A stretch of DNA of 64,000 nt, from contig NZ_JAAXPR010000009.1 of the NCBI RefSeq assembly GCF_012396585.1, forward strand, positions 18,356-82,355, read 5' to 3'. Under the pieces are notes generated by a model that was given only the letters and a program-made list of their open reading frames with translations, made no database searches and was not told the origin of the DNA. Below, one piece after another: positions 9,924 to 18,955 of this stretch. How positions within the stretch are numbered: the stretch's first letter is position 1; each line of letters opens with the position of its first letter. Position numbers and translations under genes: made by a program. The DNA is from Streptococcus ovuberis (GTDB lineage Bacteria > Bacillota > Bacilli > Lactobacillales > Streptococcaceae).

Positions 9924-10128
9924 GAACTGCTCGTGACGAACAGGTATGGTCAGTGTAATGAGTAGTTTAGCTTCCGCTTTGCTGTTACCAAACGAGGGCT
10001 CAAGGAATGGCAGTGCAAGGATAATCAAGCTAATCTATTTAGCCTCCAGGAATTGCAGGCCATTATCACCAACAACCAAGCGGTGCCTGTCCAGGTTATT
10101 AGTATAGGTATTAGAAAGAAAAGAAGAA
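9924..10128 (+). other. Gap inside the nik operon with a coding-like remnant
   Basis: Between nikA-like and nikB-like there are 205 bases where such operons are usually compact. One frame, after a TAG near 9965, reads about 55 codons of protein-like sequence (TKRGLKEWQCKDNQAN, FSLQELQAIITNNQ, VPVQVISIGIRKK) without a start and runs into the next gene's start in another frame. It looks like the tail of a lost gene. I do not recognise the family. Confidence 0.4.
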
Positions 10129-11079
10129 ATGGTTCTATCTCGTCTCCTAAAGCAGGTGTTGTCCTTCTTAGCAGCCCTCTTTCTCATCTCAGCCTTGAGT
10201 TTTATGCTGACCAAGTTGACCTCAGCCAACCCTGCGGAGAACTACCTGCGGGTATCTAAAATCGCTATCACCGATGAAACGCTGAAACAGGCAACACTCC
10301 AGTTGGGACTGGATAAGCCTTGGTTGGAGCAGTACCTGCGCTGGGGCAGACGGGCTGTGGTCGGTGATTTTGGGGTCTCTTATGTCTGGAAGACACCTGT
10401 CTTACCTCTGGTGAGAGATGGTTTCCTATCTACCCTGTCTCTTGGCTTCTTGTCTTTTTGTTGGGTACTCCTCTTTTCATTTCCTCTGGGGATCATCAGT
10501 GGTCTCTATAAAGGTACTTGGCTGGACAAATTGATTCAGTTGCTGTCGTTTACAAGCGTGTCTTTACCTACTTTTTGGTTGGGCTACCTCCTGATGCTGG
10601 TGTTCGGTGTTTATCTGAAATGGGTGCCTGTGTCAGGGAAATCAGGAGCAGGTCATGCCCTGCTCCCCAGCTTAACCCTGAGTTTTTCCCTGATTGGTCA
10701 ATACACGGCGCTTATTCGCCGGACAATTAGTGAACAACTGACCAGTGTCCATGTGGAAAATGCACGACTGAGGGGGGTCAAGTTGCGCTTTATCATCAAA
10801 AATCATCTCTTGCCCAATGCCCTGCCAGCCATTACCACAGGGCTTAGCTTAACGGCTGTGCACCTTATGACAGGTGCTCTGATCATTGAGGAAGTCTTTT
10901 CTTGGAGTGGCTTAGGGCATGTCTTTGTTTACAGTTTACAGACCATTGATTTGCCAGTTATTCAGGCCTGCATGTTGCTCTTTGGTAGCCTGTTTTTATT
11001 AAATAATGTCTTTAGCAAATGGTTGGCAAACTGGGTTGACCCGCGTGTGAGAAAAGGAAGGAGAAGACCGCATGGCTAA
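10129..11079 (+). CDS. ABC transporter permease, NikB-like
   Basis: Inner-membrane permease of the peptide/nickel (BPD type 1) family, 316 residues with six predicted membrane helices. It has an N-terminal conserved segment (LDKPWLEQYLRWGRRA, VVGDFGVSY) and the EAA loop contacting the ATPases (ENARLRGVKLRFIIKNHLLP). The start ATG follows a purine-rich stretch AAAGAAAAGAAGAA. Overlap with the second permease by 8 bases supports cotranscription and a heterodimeric channel. Confidence 0.93.
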   Translation: MVLSRLLKQVLSFLAALFLISALSFMLTKLTSANPAENYLRVSKIAITDETLKQATLQLGLDKPWLEQYLRWGRRAVVGDFGVSYVWKTPVLPLVRDGFLSTLSLGFLSFCWVLLFSFPLGIISGLYKGTWLDKLIQLLSFTSVSLPTFWLGYLLMLVFGVYLKWVPVSGKSGAGHALLPSLTLSFSLIGQYTALIRRTISEQLTSVHVENARLRGVKLRFIIKNHLLPNALPAITTGLSLTAVHLMTGALIIEEVFSWSGLGHVFVYSLQTIDLPVIQACMLLFGSLFLLNNVFSKWLANWVDPRVRKGRRRPHG

Positions 11080-11878
11080 ACGACTATTTTTGCCTGGCAC
11101 ATTGCTTATTTTTCTCTTCCTTATTGCCTTGATTGGCCCTGCCCTTGTTTCCCATGATCCCCAGTACATTGATGTGTCGCAAAAATTACTAGCACCAACT
11201 CGTAGCCACTGGTTTGGAACAGATCAGTTGGGGCGAGACATCCTGTCGCGTTTGGTGTCGGGAGCTCGTTTTTCTCTCTTTCTTGCCCTGATAATTACGG
11301 TGCTTGAGGTATCAATTGGTAGTCTAGTCGGGCTATTGGTTGGCTGGTATCAGGGGCGATTAGAAGACGGTTTTCTCTGGTTGGCCAATGTGGCCTCTGC
11401 TTTTCCTAGTTTTCTGCTTTCCCTAGCTGCAGCTGGGATTTTGGGCCAAGGGATTGTCAACATGATGGTGGCTATTGTTATGGTCGAGTGGATTTTCTAT
11501 GCCCGCTTGGTCGCCAATCTTGTTAAAACAGCCAAACAAGAGGCTTATGTGATGGCGGCAGAAATGATGGGCATGTCAACCGGCCATATCCTTCGTTACC
11601 ACATCTTCCCATTTGTTTACAAACCAATTTTGGTTTTGGCTCTGATGAATATTGGTAATATTATCTTGATGATTTCGAGCTTTTCCTTTCTAGGTATCGG
11701 TGTTCAGCCAAATATTACTGAGTGGGGCATGATGCTCTATGATGCCAGACCTTATTTTCGGACAGCTTCGTGGATGATGATGGCACCTGGTTTAGCGATT
11801 TTTTTGACCGTCTTATCCTTTAATGTCTTAAGCGATGTGGTTGAAGAGAAAGGATGGAAACACCTATGGAAGGGCTAA
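11072..11878 (+). CDS. ABC transporter permease, NikC-like
   Basis: Second permease of the importer, 268 residues. The N-terminal segment HWFGTDQLGRDILSRLVSGARFS is the DppC/NikC signature, and the EAA loop lies around AAEMMGMSTGHILRYHIFP. Several strongly hydrophobic helices follow. It overlaps nikB upstream by 8 bases, and its stop TAA overlaps the probable start of the first ATPase gene (TAATG). Confidence 0.93.
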   Translation: MAKRLFLPGTLLIFLFLIALIGPALVSHDPQYIDVSQKLLAPTRSHWFGTDQLGRDILSRLVSGARFSLFLALIITVLEVSIGSLVGLLVGWYQGRLEDGFLWLANVASAFPSFLLSLAAAGILGQGIVNMMVAIVMVEWIFYARLVANLVKTAKQEAYVMAAEMMGMSTGHILRYHIFPFVYKPILVLALMNIGNIILMISSFSFLGIGVQPNITEWGMMLYDARPYFRTASWMMMAPGLAIFLTVLSFNVLSDVVEEKGWKHLWKG

Positions 11879-12645
11879 TGATTAAAGAGCTGACACTGAG
11901 CTTTCCAGAGAGCCTGGTTCTCAAGCAGGTCAATTTGAGTGTGGCACAGGGGCAAGTGGTCACCATCATTGGGGAGAGTGGTTCAGGTAAAACGCTTCTG
12001 ACCAAGCTCATGCTAGGGATGGTGCCTGAGGGAGCAAGGGTGACCGGTGAGGTGGCTTACAATGGTGTCTCCCTCTTGTCTTTGTCCCCCAAGGCTTTGC
12101 GTCCTATTTTAGGTCGGCGGTTGGCCTATATGACGCAAAATCCCATGGCCATGTTCAACCCTTTTCAAACAATCAGGGAGCATTTTATTGAGACCATCCT
12201 TAGTCATCGCTCCTGTTCGCGTCAGGAGGCTTTGAACATGGCCTTACAGGCCATGAAAGAGCTGCGCTTAGGCCATGCTGAAAAGATATTACAGAGCTAT
12301 GCCTTTGAATTGAGCGGAGGGATGCTCCAGCGTGTGATGTTGGCCATGCTGCTGTGTTTGGACATGGAGGTCCTGATTCTGGATGAACCAACGTCAGCCT
12401 TGGATGCCTATAACCGCGAAAATATGTTACGGCTTCTAAGTGCTCTCAAGGCGCAAGGGAAAGCTATCGTTACAGTGACCCATGATTATGATTTGGCTCG
12501 ACAACTAGGAGGAGAAATGGTGGTGATGTCCAAGGGTGAGCTGGTCGAGCGAGGGCCAGCAGAGACGATTTTAACCCAGCCTAGCCACCCCTACACGCAA
12601 GAATTAGTGCTGGGTAATCCCTATGAAAGGTTGGTGGAGAGATGA
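11878..12645 (+). CDS. ABC transporter ATPase, NikD-like
   Basis: First ATPase of the importer. Walker A GESGSGKTLL, Q-loop region MTQNPMAMFNPF, signature ELSGGMLQR, Walker B VLILDEPTSALD and the switch histidine in VTVTHDYD are all present. The C terminus has the family end SHPYTQELV. I prefer ATG 11878, coupled to the nikC stop as TAATG and preceded by GAAGGG, giving 255 residues (MIKELTLSF); in-frame ATGs at 11854 and 11866 are alternatives. Confidence 0.93.
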   Translation: MIKELTLSFPESLVLKQVNLSVAQGQVVTIIGESGSGKTLLTKLMLGMVPEGARVTGEVAYNGVSLLSLSPKALRPILGRRLAYMTQNPMAMFNPFQTIREHFIETILSHRSCSRQEALNMALQAMKELRLGHAEKILQSYAFELSGGMLQRVMLAMLLCLDMEVLILDEPTSALDAYNRENMLRLLSALKAQGKAIVTVTHDYDLARQLGGEMVVMSKGELVERGPAETILTQPSHPYTQELVLGNPYERLVER

Positions 12646-13424
12646 TTGATTGCCAGCAAGTCTGTAAAACCTTCGGTGATAAGGAGGTGTTAAAGGATTG
12701 TCAATTGACCATTCAAAAGGGAGAAATCGTTGGTATTATGGGGGAGAGCGGCAGTGGCAAGACCACGCTAGCCAACCTGATCTTGGGGTTTGAGCAACCC
12801 AGCAAAGGGCAAATTCTTGTCGATGGTAAGCCCTACGATGTCCGACGAGATGGGGTTCGGATTGTGGCAGTTTTTCAAGACGCCTTTCACTCGGTCAACC
12901 CCTTGTTTACCATTGAGGACATCTTGAGTGAAGCCTTACCGAAACCACAGTGTCGCAAGAACTTGGTGACAGCGTTAGAAGATGTTGGTCTGGATGAGAG
13001 TTACCTAACCAAAACAGCGCGTCAGTTGAGTGGCGGGCAGCTGCAGCGGGTCTGTATAGCGAGGGCGCTTCTTTTGCGCCCTGAGGTCATTGTTTTTGAC
13101 GAGGCCTTTAGTGGGTTAGATCCTCGGATCCAAGGGCAGCTGCTGTCTTTGATTTACCGTCTACAAGCCCAATATGGTTATACCTATGTCTTTATCGCCC
13201 ATGATTTTCACCTGTGTTATGCCATTTGCCACCGTGTGGTGGTCATGTTTGATGGGCGAATTGTTGACGAAATCACAGAATTTACCAGTCCCCTCGTTGT
13301 CCAGCACCCAGCTAGTAAAAACCTCTTGATCGAAAGTCAGAATCCCAAGTATTCCAAGTGTCAGATTCGGAAAATGGTGATTCAGCTAGAGCAGGAGAAA
13401 CAACAATATGGAGAAACAACATGA
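12642..13424 (+). CDS. ABC transporter ATPase, NikE-like
   Basis: Second ATPase, 260 residues, overlapping the first by 4 bases. Walker A GESGSGKTTL, signature LSGGQLQRV, Walker B VIVFDEAFSGLD and HDFHL switch region are intact. In Walker B an alanine replaces the usual proline (DEA for DEP), which is tolerated in this family. The C-terminal 25 residues are an extra charged tail (QLEQEKQQYGE). Its stop overlaps the flavin-reductase start, so that gene belongs to the same operon. Confidence 0.93.
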   Translation: MIDCQQVCKTFGDKEVLKDCQLTIQKGEIVGIMGESGSGKTTLANLILGFEQPSKGQILVDGKPYDVRRDGVRIVAVFQDAFHSVNPLFTIEDILSEALPKPQCRKNLVTALEDVGLDESYLTKTARQLSGGQLQRVCIARALLLRPEVIVFDEAFSGLDPRIQGQLLSLIYRLQAQYGYTYVFIAHDFHLCYAICHRVVVMFDGRIVDEITEFTSPLVVQHPASKNLLIESQNPKYSKCQIRKMVIQLEQEKQQYGETT

Positions 13425-14023
13425 AAAAAACATTTGAAACACGCAAGCTCTATTTTGGCTTCCCAGTCTTCTTTTTAGGCTACAAGGATGAGGTTCATGG
13501 TTACAACCTGACAACATCAAGTTCAGTCTATTCCTTAGGCAGCATGCTGGTCATGGCCATGCGTACCAAGGGGAATGCCATTACCCAAATCAGTAAATAT
13601 GGTCACTTTACGGTCAATGTGCCGACCAAAGAACTTACTACAGCCTCTGAAATTGCGGGCTTCAACAGTCGACAAGACAAGTTTGCCCTGACGGGCTTGA
13701 CTTATGAGTTGGGTGAAACCATCGATGCCCCTCTGGTTAACGAGTGCCCAGTCTCTATAGAGTGTCAAGTGGTTGAGATGGTGGCCTGTGGGGCTTTGAC
13801 CAATGTGATTGCCCGAGTGACTAGACGCGTTGTTGATGAGTCCCTAATTGACGAAGAGGGTGCCTTTAAGAGTCAGGAGTTCTCGCCTATTAGCTACATT
13901 GGGGATGGTGCTGCTAGACAGTACCGTTACTACAATGATGAGGCGATTCAAATGGGATCTATTATCAAAGAACTCCGCCGTCAGGACGAGGGAGAGACGT
14001 CATCATCAACAGATAAGGTCTAG
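13421..14023 (+). CDS. Flavin reductase family protein (FMN-binding split barrel)
   Basis: Protein of 200 residues with the flavin reductase-like fold: FGFPVFFLGYKDE, NLTTSSSVYSLG, FTVNVPT and a C-terminal FSPISYIGDG. Such proteins use NAD(P)H to reduce FMN or, in some relatives, ferric or other metal chelates. The start is ATG 13421, coupled to the nikE stop (ATGA) with GGAG upstream. It is the last gene of the metal-import operon, which begins with another flavoenzyme; a reductive release of imported metal is a reasonable but untested idea. Confidence 0.8.
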   Translation: MKKTFETRKLYFGFPVFFLGYKDEVHGYNLTTSSSVYSLGSMLVMAMRTKGNAITQISKYGHFTVNVPTKELTTASEIAGFNSRQDKFALTGLTYELGETIDAPLVNECPVSIECQVVEMVACGALTNVIARVTRRVVDESLIDEEGAFKSQEFSPISYIGDGAARQYRYYNDEAIQMGSIIKELRRQDEGETSSSTDKV

Positions 14024-14119
14024 TGTGAAAGGAAGTACTTTCGATAATGCTTTTATAAAGTGATTTGGTTGAACGATGATTCGACCATGCATGGATGCTT
14101 GGAAATTGAATCAATTGTC

Positions 14120-14213
14120 AACGTTATGGAAAAACTTGCTAATCGAATGAAAAGTCAAGTAGTTGAGACTAAAGACAATCTCGAACCTAGCTGATTTAAT
14201 GGTAACCAGCATT
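14120..14213 (+). pseudogene. C-terminal scrap of a tyrosine integrase
   Basis: One frame reads NVMEKLANRMKSQVV, then a stop, then FNGNQH. This parallels the last residues of the neighbouring integrase remnant (NAMKEVANRMTGQVV ... KFNGNQH, bases 14998-15090). It therefore looks like the end of a second, related integrase gene, fused directly to the start of the next remnant. Too short to encode anything. Confidence 0.55.
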
Positions 14214-15104
14214 TTAAGATGGGTAGTCGTAAAAATAATCGGCCGTAATACTGATCAGTTTTGCTCAGTTCCACAGGTTAAGAAGTGGCAGAACTCCCTT
14301 TTTCAAGAAGGCTTATCCAATAACTATATTCGAACTGTTCATCAGATTTTACAGCAAGTTCTAGATTTGGCGGTCAAACTAGGTATGTTGCCGACTAATG
14401 TTGCTAAGACTGTCGGTAACGTGAAAAAAGACCGTCCGAAAGTTGACTTTTAGACTGTTGAAGAGTTTCAGCAGTTTATTAGTACGTTTGACAAATCTAA
14501 TATCTATGATTTACTTTATTTCATGACATTTTGGTTTTTCTTTATGACTGGTGTCCGGACTAGTGAGTTACAAGCTATTGAGTGGAGTAAAATTGACTGG
14601 GAGGCTGGCTCTGTATTGATTGATTGCTCTATGTACTGTAAGAGTAAAAAAGAATGGTATATCGCAGTTACGAAGTCGTTTTCAGGTGTTCGCTTGATAT
14701 ATCTTGATGATAATACTTTACAGCATTTGAGGTATTGGCAGGAAGCACAGTCTCAAATAGGAAATCATAGATTTATTTTTTTCTTGACAGATAGCCTATT
14801 GGTAAAATCTACTTTGGGTCGTGTGTTGAAATCCTATAGTGATTATGCTAATGTTAAATCTATCCGTATTCATGATTTGAGACACTCCCATGCTAGTTTT
14901 ATGCTTGCTCTGGGTATGAATGACCTAGAAATGCAAAATCGTCTTGGCTATGCGGATATAAAGACTACACTTGGGACATACTCTCATCTCCGACCAAATG
15001 CCATGAAAGAAGTTGCAAATCGCATGACAGGGCAAGTAGTAGTTGCTGAAAACAATATCAGACCAAGTAAGTTCAATGGCAATCAACATCGCCCAAATAT
15101 TTAG
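14163..15104 (+). pseudogene. Tyrosine recombinase/integrase, broken by an amber codon
   Basis: Phage- or ICE-type integrase remnant. Recognisable sequence starts near 14264 (VKKWQNSLFQEGLSNNYI, core-binding domain) and lacks the usual N-terminal arm-binding domain. A TAG at 14451-14453 replaces what is normally a tryptophan (DF-stop-TVEEF; relatives have FWT). Downstream the catalytic domain is intact: Arg in MTGVRTSELQ, HDLRHSH, and the nucleophile Tyr in LGTYSHL. No other element genes adjoin it, so it is a scar of a lost mobile element. Confidence 0.85.
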
Positions 15105-15157
15105 TCGTGGCTTATGGTTATCTAGCGTAGTCTGATGACCATAAACGCAGACTGCAA

Positions 15158-15190
15158 TTAAAAGCAAGCTAGTTCAGCTTGTTTTTAATT
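15158..15190 (+). terminator. Rho-independent terminator after the integrase remnant
   Basis: CAAGCT and AGCTTG form a 6-bp stem with a short loop, extended by A/T pairs, and end in GTTTTT. It lies 55 bases after the integrase stop. Confidence 0.7.
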
Positions 15191-15239
15191 TTTTAGAACC
15201 TGTCCATAAAATGATTGTCCTAATTTTAGATGATAAAAT

Positions 15240-15500
15240 TTATATTCGATTATTAAACATTTCTACATAGTCATTCCATGTTTCTAGCCAATTTTGACGA
15301 TTACGTGCTATTTCTTTTTTTACAAACCGTATATCATAATCAGCTAAATCATTATCTTTAACAATTTCTCCTGTGATTATTGAAAATATACCTAATAATT
15401 CGCCATCATCATCGTACATTCTCAAAATCGGATTTTTAGAGTTTGTTCTCATATCCTCTTCGGATAACTATAAAATAGTTTGACCAAAACTTTCTCTCAT
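15240..15500 (-). pseudogene. Small hypothetical gene with an early TAG codon
   Basis: On the minus strand an ATG at 15500, preceded by AGAAAG and a TATAAT-like box, opens a frame MRESFGQTIL that meets TAG at codon 11 (15470-15468). It then continues LSEEDMRTNSKNPILRMYDDDGE to a stop at 15240, 86 codons in all. Downstream reading from the ATG at 15452 would give 70 residues, but GAGGAT is too close to that ATG to be a good RBS. I do not recognise the family. Confidence 0.5.
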
Positions 15501-15600
15501 GATTTAAATTCACTTTCTGAGTATTATAAAGTATTTACATATATTATAGCAGAAGTTAGTGTGAACTTTTTTGTTTATTGGTGCTAAAATGGTGCAGACA

Positions 15601-15640
15601 GAAAAATAAAACCGCTGAAACACTTGATTTCATGCGGTTT
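15601..15640 (-). terminator. guaA terminator
   Basis: A near-perfect stem AAACCGC-TGAAA / TTTCA-GCGGTTT (15608-15640), followed on the minus strand by TTTTATTTTT. It sits 15 bases past the guaA stop. Confidence 0.88.
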
Positions 15641-15655
15641 GTTGAGTGACTTATT

Positions 15656-17209
15656 CTATTCCCACTCAACTGTTGCGGGTGGTTTGCTGGTGATGTCGTA
15701 GACGATGCGGTTGACGTGGTCGACTTCGTTGACGATGCGGACAGAGATTTTTTGCAGGACGTCCCACGGGATTTTAGCAAAGTCAGCGGTCATGCCGTCG
15801 ATGGAGGTGATGGCACGGATGGCGATGGTGTAGTCGTAGGTTCGACCATCGCCCATGACGCCAACAGAGCGAACGCCGGTATTGACAGTGAAATACTGCC
15901 AGATGTCTCGATCAAGTCCTGCCTTGGCAATTTCTTCACGCAGGATAGCGTCGGATTCACGGACGGTCTCCAGTTTTTCCTCGGTAATTTCCCCCATGAC
16001 ACGGATGGCAAGACCTGGTCCTGGGAAAGGTTGCCGCCAGACAATTTCGCCAGGCATACCAAGAGCGGTGCCTAAAGCACGTACTTCATCTTTAAAGAGA
16101 GTGTTGAGGGGTTCAATCAGCTCAAACTGCATATCTTCAGGCAGACCACCGACATTGTGATGGCTCTTGATGGTCTGGGCCGTTTCAGTCCCTGACTCGA
16201 TAATGTCTGTGTAGAGGGTTCCTTGGGCGAGGAACTTGACATCCTTGAGTTTGCTGGCTTCATCATCAAAGACATAGACAAATTCGTTGCCGATAATCTT
16301 GCGTTTTTGTTCTGGGTCAGAAATGCCAGCTAGTTTATCGAGGAAGCGTTTGGCAGCATCAGCTTTAATAATCTTCAGTCCAAACTTGCCACCCAGCATG
16401 TCCATGACTTGGTCGGCTTCACCTTTTCGGAGCAAACCATGATCGACAAAGATACAGGTCAGTTGGTCACCGATGGCGCGTTGCAAGAGAACACCGACGA
16501 CAGAGGAATCAACGCCGCCAGACAATCCAAGGAGGACTTTTTTATTTCCGACAGTTTCACGGATTTTGGCAATTTCCATATCAATGAAGTTGTCCATTGA
16601 CCAGTCCTGACGGGCTCCGCAGATAGTAACTGCAAAATTTTTCAAGATGTCGTTGCCGTAGACGGAGTGACGCACCTCTGGGTGGAATTGGATACCGTAA
16701 ACCTTGATGTCGTCATTTTCAATAGCGGCATAGGGACAGTCAGCAGAAACAGCTGTGCGGACGAACCCGTCTGGGATTTCCGTTACCGCATCACCGTGGC
16801 TCATCAGCACCAGCTGCTCCTCAGGCGTATTGCCAAAGAGGGCTGACGTCTTGTCGTGCTGGAGTGGAGCTTGCCCGTACTCGCGGTTACCGGCCTGCCC
16901 AGCAGGCACGACCTTGCCTCCCAAGGTTTGGGTAATCAACTGCATGCCGTAGCAGATACCCAAAATCGGAATACCGAGCTTGAAAATCTCAGGATCAATG
17001 GAAAAACTGTCCTTCTCGTAAACAGAGTTTGGACCACCAGATAGGATGATACCAATAGGGTTGATGGCACGTACCTCTTCAGCAGAAATCTTGTGGCTAA
17101 GCAATTCCGAAAAGACACCGAATTCACGGATACGGCGGGTAATCAGCTGATTGTACTGGCTACCGTAGTCAAGAACAATGATTTTTTGCAGATCTTGTGT
17201 CGCAGACAT
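15656..17209 (-). CDS. guaA: GMP synthase (glutamine-hydrolysing)
   Basis: Converts XMP to GMP with glutamine and ATP. The 517-residue protein has the N-terminal class I amidotransferase domain (catalytic Cys in GICYGMQL, His/Glu in QFHPEVRH), then the ATP pyrophosphatase domain with P-loop SGGVDSSV and the dimerisation domain ending in PPATVEWE. The start ATG is preceded by AAAGGA. It is a single-gene unit with its own terminator. Family length and motifs are standard. Confidence 0.98.
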   Translation of the reverse strand: MSATQDLQKIIVLDYGSQYNQLITRRIREFGVFSELLSHKISAEEVRAINPIGIILSGGPNSVYEKDSFSIDPEIFKLGIPILGICYGMQLITQTLGGKVVPAGQAGNREYGQAPLQHDKTSALFGNTPEEQLVLMSHGDAVTEIPDGFVRTAVSADCPYAAIENDDIKVYGIQFHPEVRHSVYGNDILKNFAVTICGARQDWSMDNFIDMEIAKIRETVGNKKVLLGLSGGVDSSVVGVLLQRAIGDQLTCIFVDHGLLRKGEADQVMDMLGGKFGLKIIKADAAKRFLDKLAGISDPEQKRKIIGNEFVYVFDDEASKLKDVKFLAQGTLYTDIIESGTETAQTIKSHHNVGGLPEDMQFELIEPLNTLFKDEVRALGTALGMPGEIVWRQPFPGPGLAIRVMGEITEEKLETVRESDAILREEIAKAGLDRDIWQYFTVNTGVRSVGVMGDGRTYDYTIAIRAITSIDGMTADFAKIPWDVLQKISVRIVNEVDHVNRIVYDITSKPPATVEWE

Positions 17210-17456
17210 GAAAATCCTTTCTAAATAGAGAAAATTATTTTCTTAAGTTTAGCATATTTTTTAAAAAATAGCTAAAATCAAGAGGAATTACTTAGATAAG
17301 ATTCGGGATTGTGTTCCCTGTTTTTAGCAACTAGGACCTCAATATTCTGTTTTAACTCATTCTGAAAATCATTTTATTGGCTAAAATAATTGACAAAAGC
17401 CTATGGGCAGAGCATAAAACCATGAAGAGACATGTAATAGTGGTAGGAGGGTAAAG
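17210..17456. other. Intergenic region upstream of guaA
   Basis: AT-rich sequence that must hold the guaA promoter on the minus strand; no textbook -35/-10 pair stands out. No purine riboswitch-like core was seen. Confidence 0.3.
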
Positions 17457-17966
17457 GTGGCAAAAAAATAGAACGGTTTTATTATTTTTAGGCTTGTTCT
17501 TTGAACTCACTTGATTAGAAGCTAATAGGGCACTGGGTTTATATGGAGTATTCTAATGGTTTCCCTTTTAACCAAAATGAGCTTATCTTTCGTCTACAAA
17601 CCCTTTACAGGCACTTCCAAAGACTATAAGGTTGCGACGGTCATTCCATCTTAATAACAAGGATGAGGATGGTTTGGTAGAGACCTTGGGAAGCACTCCG
17701 GCTCATCTACCCGATAGTTGCCATTTATATTGTCGATGATGGTAGTCCGGATTTATCTGGGTATGAGAAGAGTTCGGCTTATGCGGAGGATCCCCCCGAT
17801 ACCTGTCAAACTGTCATTGTCCGTGGTCTTGCGAAAAATGCTGGAAAGCGCCATGCCCAAGACTAGGCTGTCCGCCAATCGGATGCAGATGCCTTTTTTA
17901 CCATTGATTCTGATTCGTATATCTATCCCAATGCGCTGGAAGAGTTGCTAAAAACTTTCAATAATC
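17457..17966 (+). pseudogene. hasA: Hyaluronan synthase remnant (hasA)
   Basis: Decayed copy of streptococcal HasA, a membrane glycosyltransferase that makes the hyaluronic acid capsule. Across shifting frames it matches the N-terminal third: LSFVYKPF and KDYKVATVIPS (HasA LSFLYEPF, HDYKVAAVIPS), IYIVDDGSP (IYIVDDGSS), NAGKRHAQD (NKGKRHAQA), and TIDSDSYIYPNALEELL (TVDSDTYIYPNALEELL). Several stops and at least two frameshifts occur. A GTG at 17457 with GGAGG upstream was probably the start. Nothing convincing remains of the C-terminal two thirds or of hasB. Confidence 0.85.
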
Positions 17967-18097
17967 CTCTTGTTAATAACTTAGTCTCTTTCAAGGACCA
18001 GGCAGACTTGATTATTGGCCAACCGTTGGCATAGTGAGTTGTCAGATACCATTGACAAGGTCTATACTCGCGATATCTTTGAAATGGACTAAAAGCG

Positions 18098-18130
18098 TAA
18101 CTGAGATGTTTTGTCTCAGTTATTTTTTTG
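18098..18130 (+). terminator. Strong Rho-independent terminator
   Basis: Stem AACTGAGA/TCTCAGTT with a 7-base loop, followed by ATTTTTTT. It follows the hasA remnant and may be the terminator of the lost capsule operon. Confidence 0.85.
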
Positions 18131-18178
18131 TGGTATACTGAAACCATGATGAATGGGCGAAAAATGGAGGTTCAGTAG
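18131..18178 (+). promoter_or_regulatory. Promoter with a leaderless 10-codon upstream frame
   Basis: An extended -10 box TGGTATACT (18131-18139) stands exactly 6 bases before ATG 18146. From that ATG the frame MMNGRKMEVQ ends at TAG 18176-18178. The GntR-family gene starts 62 bases later with its own RBS. The short frame may be a leaderless upstream peptide or a chance arrangement of the promoter start region. Confidence 0.5.
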
Positions 18179-18239
18179 CTCAAGATCTCATCAGAGGATG
18201 TTTTACAGTACGATAAGCGAAAAGCAGGAAGGACTGGAT

Positions 18240-18938
18240 ATGATACCAGCATATTTAAGGATTCACCACCAGATAAAAGATGACATCGATCAGGGAATTT
18301 GGAAGATTGGTCAACGGTTACCGAGTGAGCGCGATTTGGCAGATACTTTTCAAGTTTCGCGGATGACCCTTCGACAAGCCATTACACTTTTGGTCGAAGA
18401 AGGCATTTTAGAACGTCGCATGGGTTCTGGGACTTATGTTGCTAGTAATCGAATTCAAGAAAGAATGCGCGGAACGACGAGTTTTACAGAGATTATTAAA
18501 GCGCAGGGAAAACTCCCTTCTAGCCAACTGTTGTCTTATCTGGAAGACAAGCCCAGTAAGAAGGAGCAAGCCCATCTCAATCTGAGGCATACTGATACTG
18601 TGGTTCGAATGGAACGGATTCGATTTGCGGATCAAGTTCCAGTTGTTTACGAGGTAGCTGTGGTGCCTAAGAAATTCATTGCAAACTTTGATAAAGAAGC
18701 AGTTGCCCAGCATTTTTTTCAGACCTTGATGGAACACGGCTTTAAGATTGGAAAAAGCCAGCAGACCATCTATGCTCGTTTGGCAGAAGAAAAGGTCGCT
18801 AAGTATTTAGAATTGGCGAAAGGACAGGCTATTTTGGGATTGACCCAGGTATCTTATTTAGAAGACGGGAGTCCTTTTGAGTATGTCAAGAGCCAATATG
18901 CAGGGGAACGGTTTGAATTTTACTTGGAGAATAATTAG
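18240..18938 (+). CDS. GntR-family transcriptional regulator, HutC/UTRA subfamily
   Basis: DNA-binding repressor with 232 residues: an N-terminal winged helix ([19 protein letters not shown], then GSGTYVAS) and a C-terminal UTRA ligand-binding domain ([46 protein letters not shown]). The start is ATG 18240 with AGGAAGGA upstream; a frame from 18153 is open but lacks an RBS. UTRA regulators usually sense a sugar phosphate or amino-acid intermediate. The regulated gene is not obvious, because the following gene is ung. Confidence 0.88.
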   Translation: MIPAYLRIHHQIKDDIDQGIWKIGQRLPSERDLADTFQVSRMTLRQAITLLVEEGILERRMGSGTYVASNRIQERMRGTTSFTEIIKAQGKLPSSQLLSYLEDKPSKKEQAHLNLRHTDTVVRMERIRFADQVPVVYEVAVVPKKFIANFDKEAVAQHFFQTLMEHGFKIGKSQQTIYARLAEEKVAKYLELAKGQAILGLTQVSYLEDGSPFEYVKSQYAGERFEFYLENN

Positions 18939-18955
18939 AAGACAAGGAGCAAACA

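Noticed and set aside
10053..10259. 68-codon frame overlapping nikB start as a real gene
   Set aside because: It has no RBS and its 3' half is the nikB sequence in another frame; only the part before 10129 looks like a remnant.
8310..13424. Oligopeptide (Opp/Dpp) identity for the ABC importer
   Set aside because: The binding protein matches NikA in several long conserved stretches; the general family overlap alone is not enough to call it a peptide importer.
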